Positions 62,401 through 64,000 of a stretch of 64,000 bases of DNA are shown in pieces (within the stretch, counting starts at the first letter, position 1; each line of letters opens with the position of its first letter). Under the pieces are notes generated by a model that saw only the letters and a list, made by a program, of their open reading frames with translations, was not told the origin of the DNA and made no database searches. The stretch comes from Acestrorhynchus altus. Its lineage: Eukaryota; Chordata; Actinopteri; Characiformes; Acestrorhynchidae. The DNA lies in contig CM067524.1 of the NCBI GenBank assembly GCA_034509495.1, positions 16,630,498-16,694,497 on the forward strand. The letters run 5' to 3'. A program made the translations under genes and the position numbers.

Positions 62401-64000
62401 ATTCATAAATTCCAAAAGAAGGCAAGCACTTCTTTATGGCACTATACTACCAGAATCCCATAGAAAATTTAAATCACAACAGAAAGCCCAACAAAAATAT
62501 TTCTTGTATTTATTGTATATTGATTTACTTTTACATGCATGACCAAAACAGGAGTCCTATTTATAATAGTTACAGTCTGCCACTGATTTTCTCTGTCAAA
62601 AAAGCATTACAAACTGTAGGCAGGGCTGATGAATGCATAAGTTGTAAACAAACAATATAAATGAACACACTCACCCCAATACTGTACAACTAAATTCTGT
62701 ATGTCTAATGTAGCTGCTTGAGAAGAGTCATTTATCACAGTCAGCTTTATAAATGCCTACACTTTGCCCAGTGGGATATGAACCATTTGTTCTTTCCAAT
62801 GAAATACATTAAAGGACAGTTACATCGGTTTGCACAGTGGAGAGCATTAAAACATCTCATGCACAGGAGTTAAGAACAAATCTCTGAATGTATTGCAGAA
62901 CAGACTGTAAGATAAGGTTACTTGTAGTCAAAGGTTGAGTGGGGCTTGATAAGCCACTCAGCACACTGTGGTTTATTGCAGTCTTTGGTATATAGTCTGG
63001 GTGAAGCTTATGTGGTGATGATGGTTTTTAATATCACTATATTTCATTCTACTTTATTACTAATATTTTTATTCCACTATAACAGATAGATGGGAAATGT
63101 CAGAATATGACTTGGTTTTCAAAGGGTTAATGGAGCAAAAAGTAGGATTTATGCTTTGCTTGGCACTTGGAGATTGCTGGCTTGCTGCTAGTCGCATGGC
63201 TGGCCACATGATTCACCACAACATTGGAACTAACCTATGTGTTTGATCCAACCATTGGAGAGAATGAAAGAAGCTGGCATTTCTCCAGCTCACAGATTGC
63301 CACGATCATCTACTTTTCATCACTGTTTAATGGCTTACATCCACATCCACTAGCAATACTCCTTATTTTCTTAATATTTCATCTGTTTTCATAGAAATTC
63401 CACTTCTTCAATCTTTAATATCCAACCCAGTAATCATTCTCACACATCTATGTTGTATATAAAATCTGACTTAGCTAAAATTTAGTATGCTCCCCTGCTT
63501 GTTCTTCTGACCACCAGTACATTCCTGAGATCTTGACCTTTAACACTACATCACTAATGGCTTACATTTCCTAAATTGACTTTGTGAGTGAGCCATTGTT
63601 AACCTGATTGACATAAACAGCATGTAGCCAGCTCAGATAACTAACCCTGGAGGTGCTGGGCAGTGACCTTCTTGACCTCCAGCCATATGGATGCATATAA
63701 TAAAGAAGCATCACACCAGTCATGTCCAACACAACACTTAGAGCACCAGGCTTGATTTTGTCAGCTGGGTAGATTTTCGCCAAAGAACTTGTTTGTATTT
63801 TTCCAAGCTATTATCAGGTTTTTCCACTGTATACTGCCCTTGGCACATATTTGAGTCTTTATAGCGTGAGAAAACATCCCCTAAAGACATTCATTTGGTG
63901 TGTTCAAGAGTGTCCAATTCTCCTTTTTTAAAGCAGTTAAAATGTTGAGTGACAGTGTTTATTTCAGGTCTTTTCACAGTCTGTTCAATTACACACACCC

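Larger units (their letters stand above)
37703..64000 (-). other. col25a1 upstream intron (partial, at least 26.3 kb)
   Basis: No exon for the membrane-anchoring N-terminus could be recognised, so this is taken as one intron running off the window. Repeats cluster at 38721-46449: (CA)n, (GA)n, ATTC/AGTC, SINEs, a Tc1 piece, a hAT-like end and three (TA)n tracts. 46450-52000 is mostly unique; 49330-49660 and 50080-50160 are GC-richer. 52080-52470 is a fish repeat. 54659-54706 is (TAA)n. 54710-59300 is unique. 59326-59462 is a SINE. 59470-64000 has nothing distinctive apart from a weak transposon-like end at about 61900. Confidence 0.6.

Overview
The window is vertebrate, most likely teleost fish, intronic DNA. 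It is AT-rich, has no long open reading frame, and carries many long (TA)n, (CA)n, (GA)n and (GATA)n tracts. It also holds decayed Tc1-like DNA transposons, a hAT-like terminus and tRNA-derived SINEs of types I know from fish, perhaps otophysan fish. The family and taxon assignments rest on recalled repeat sequence, not on a search.

The only gene I can support lies on the minus strand: the start of the collagenous region of a type XXV collagen gene (col25a1). Five very small coding exons are present, in transcript order 37702-37658, 30971-30964, 15641-15615, 10513-10487 and 1733-1662. They are 45, 8, 27, 27 and 72 nt. All have AG acceptors and GT donors, and their phases join without a break. 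Spliced together they give Gly-X-Y repeats (GPPGKRGRRGRNGDP, GPP, GPPGPKGDK, GDQGDQGPR) followed by a non-collagenous segment starting MVFPKINHGF and ending QQLIKRRLIK. That segment matches my memory of the NC2 interruption of human COL25A1. The exon encoding the cytoplasmic and transmembrane N-terminus was not found. It probably lies beyond position 64000, and the rest of the gene lies below position 1.

Layout: 1-1661 is intron 3' of the NC2 exon, with a 277-bp fold-back element. 1734-10486 is an intron with a (CA)n tract, an internally deleted Tc1 relic, fish repeats and a (TA)n tract. 10514-15614 is an intron with a G-rich tract, a SINE, a GACCAGC-type minisatellite, an inverted duplication and a second SINE. 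15642-30963 is the largest complete intron (15.3 kb), with a GAAA/GATA array, a Tc1 DNA-binding-domain relic and a SINE-like insertion with a perfect 18-bp target duplication. 30972-37657 is an intron with few repeats. 37703-64000 is at least 26 kb of upstream intron, rich in simple repeats and SINEs.

The most interesting biology is the exon architecture: an 8-nt exon whose loss would shift the frame, and an NC2 exon sitting in a roughly 300-nt CU-rich stretch of pre-mRNA. I found no bacterial-type system, CRISPR array, rRNA or tRNA gene.
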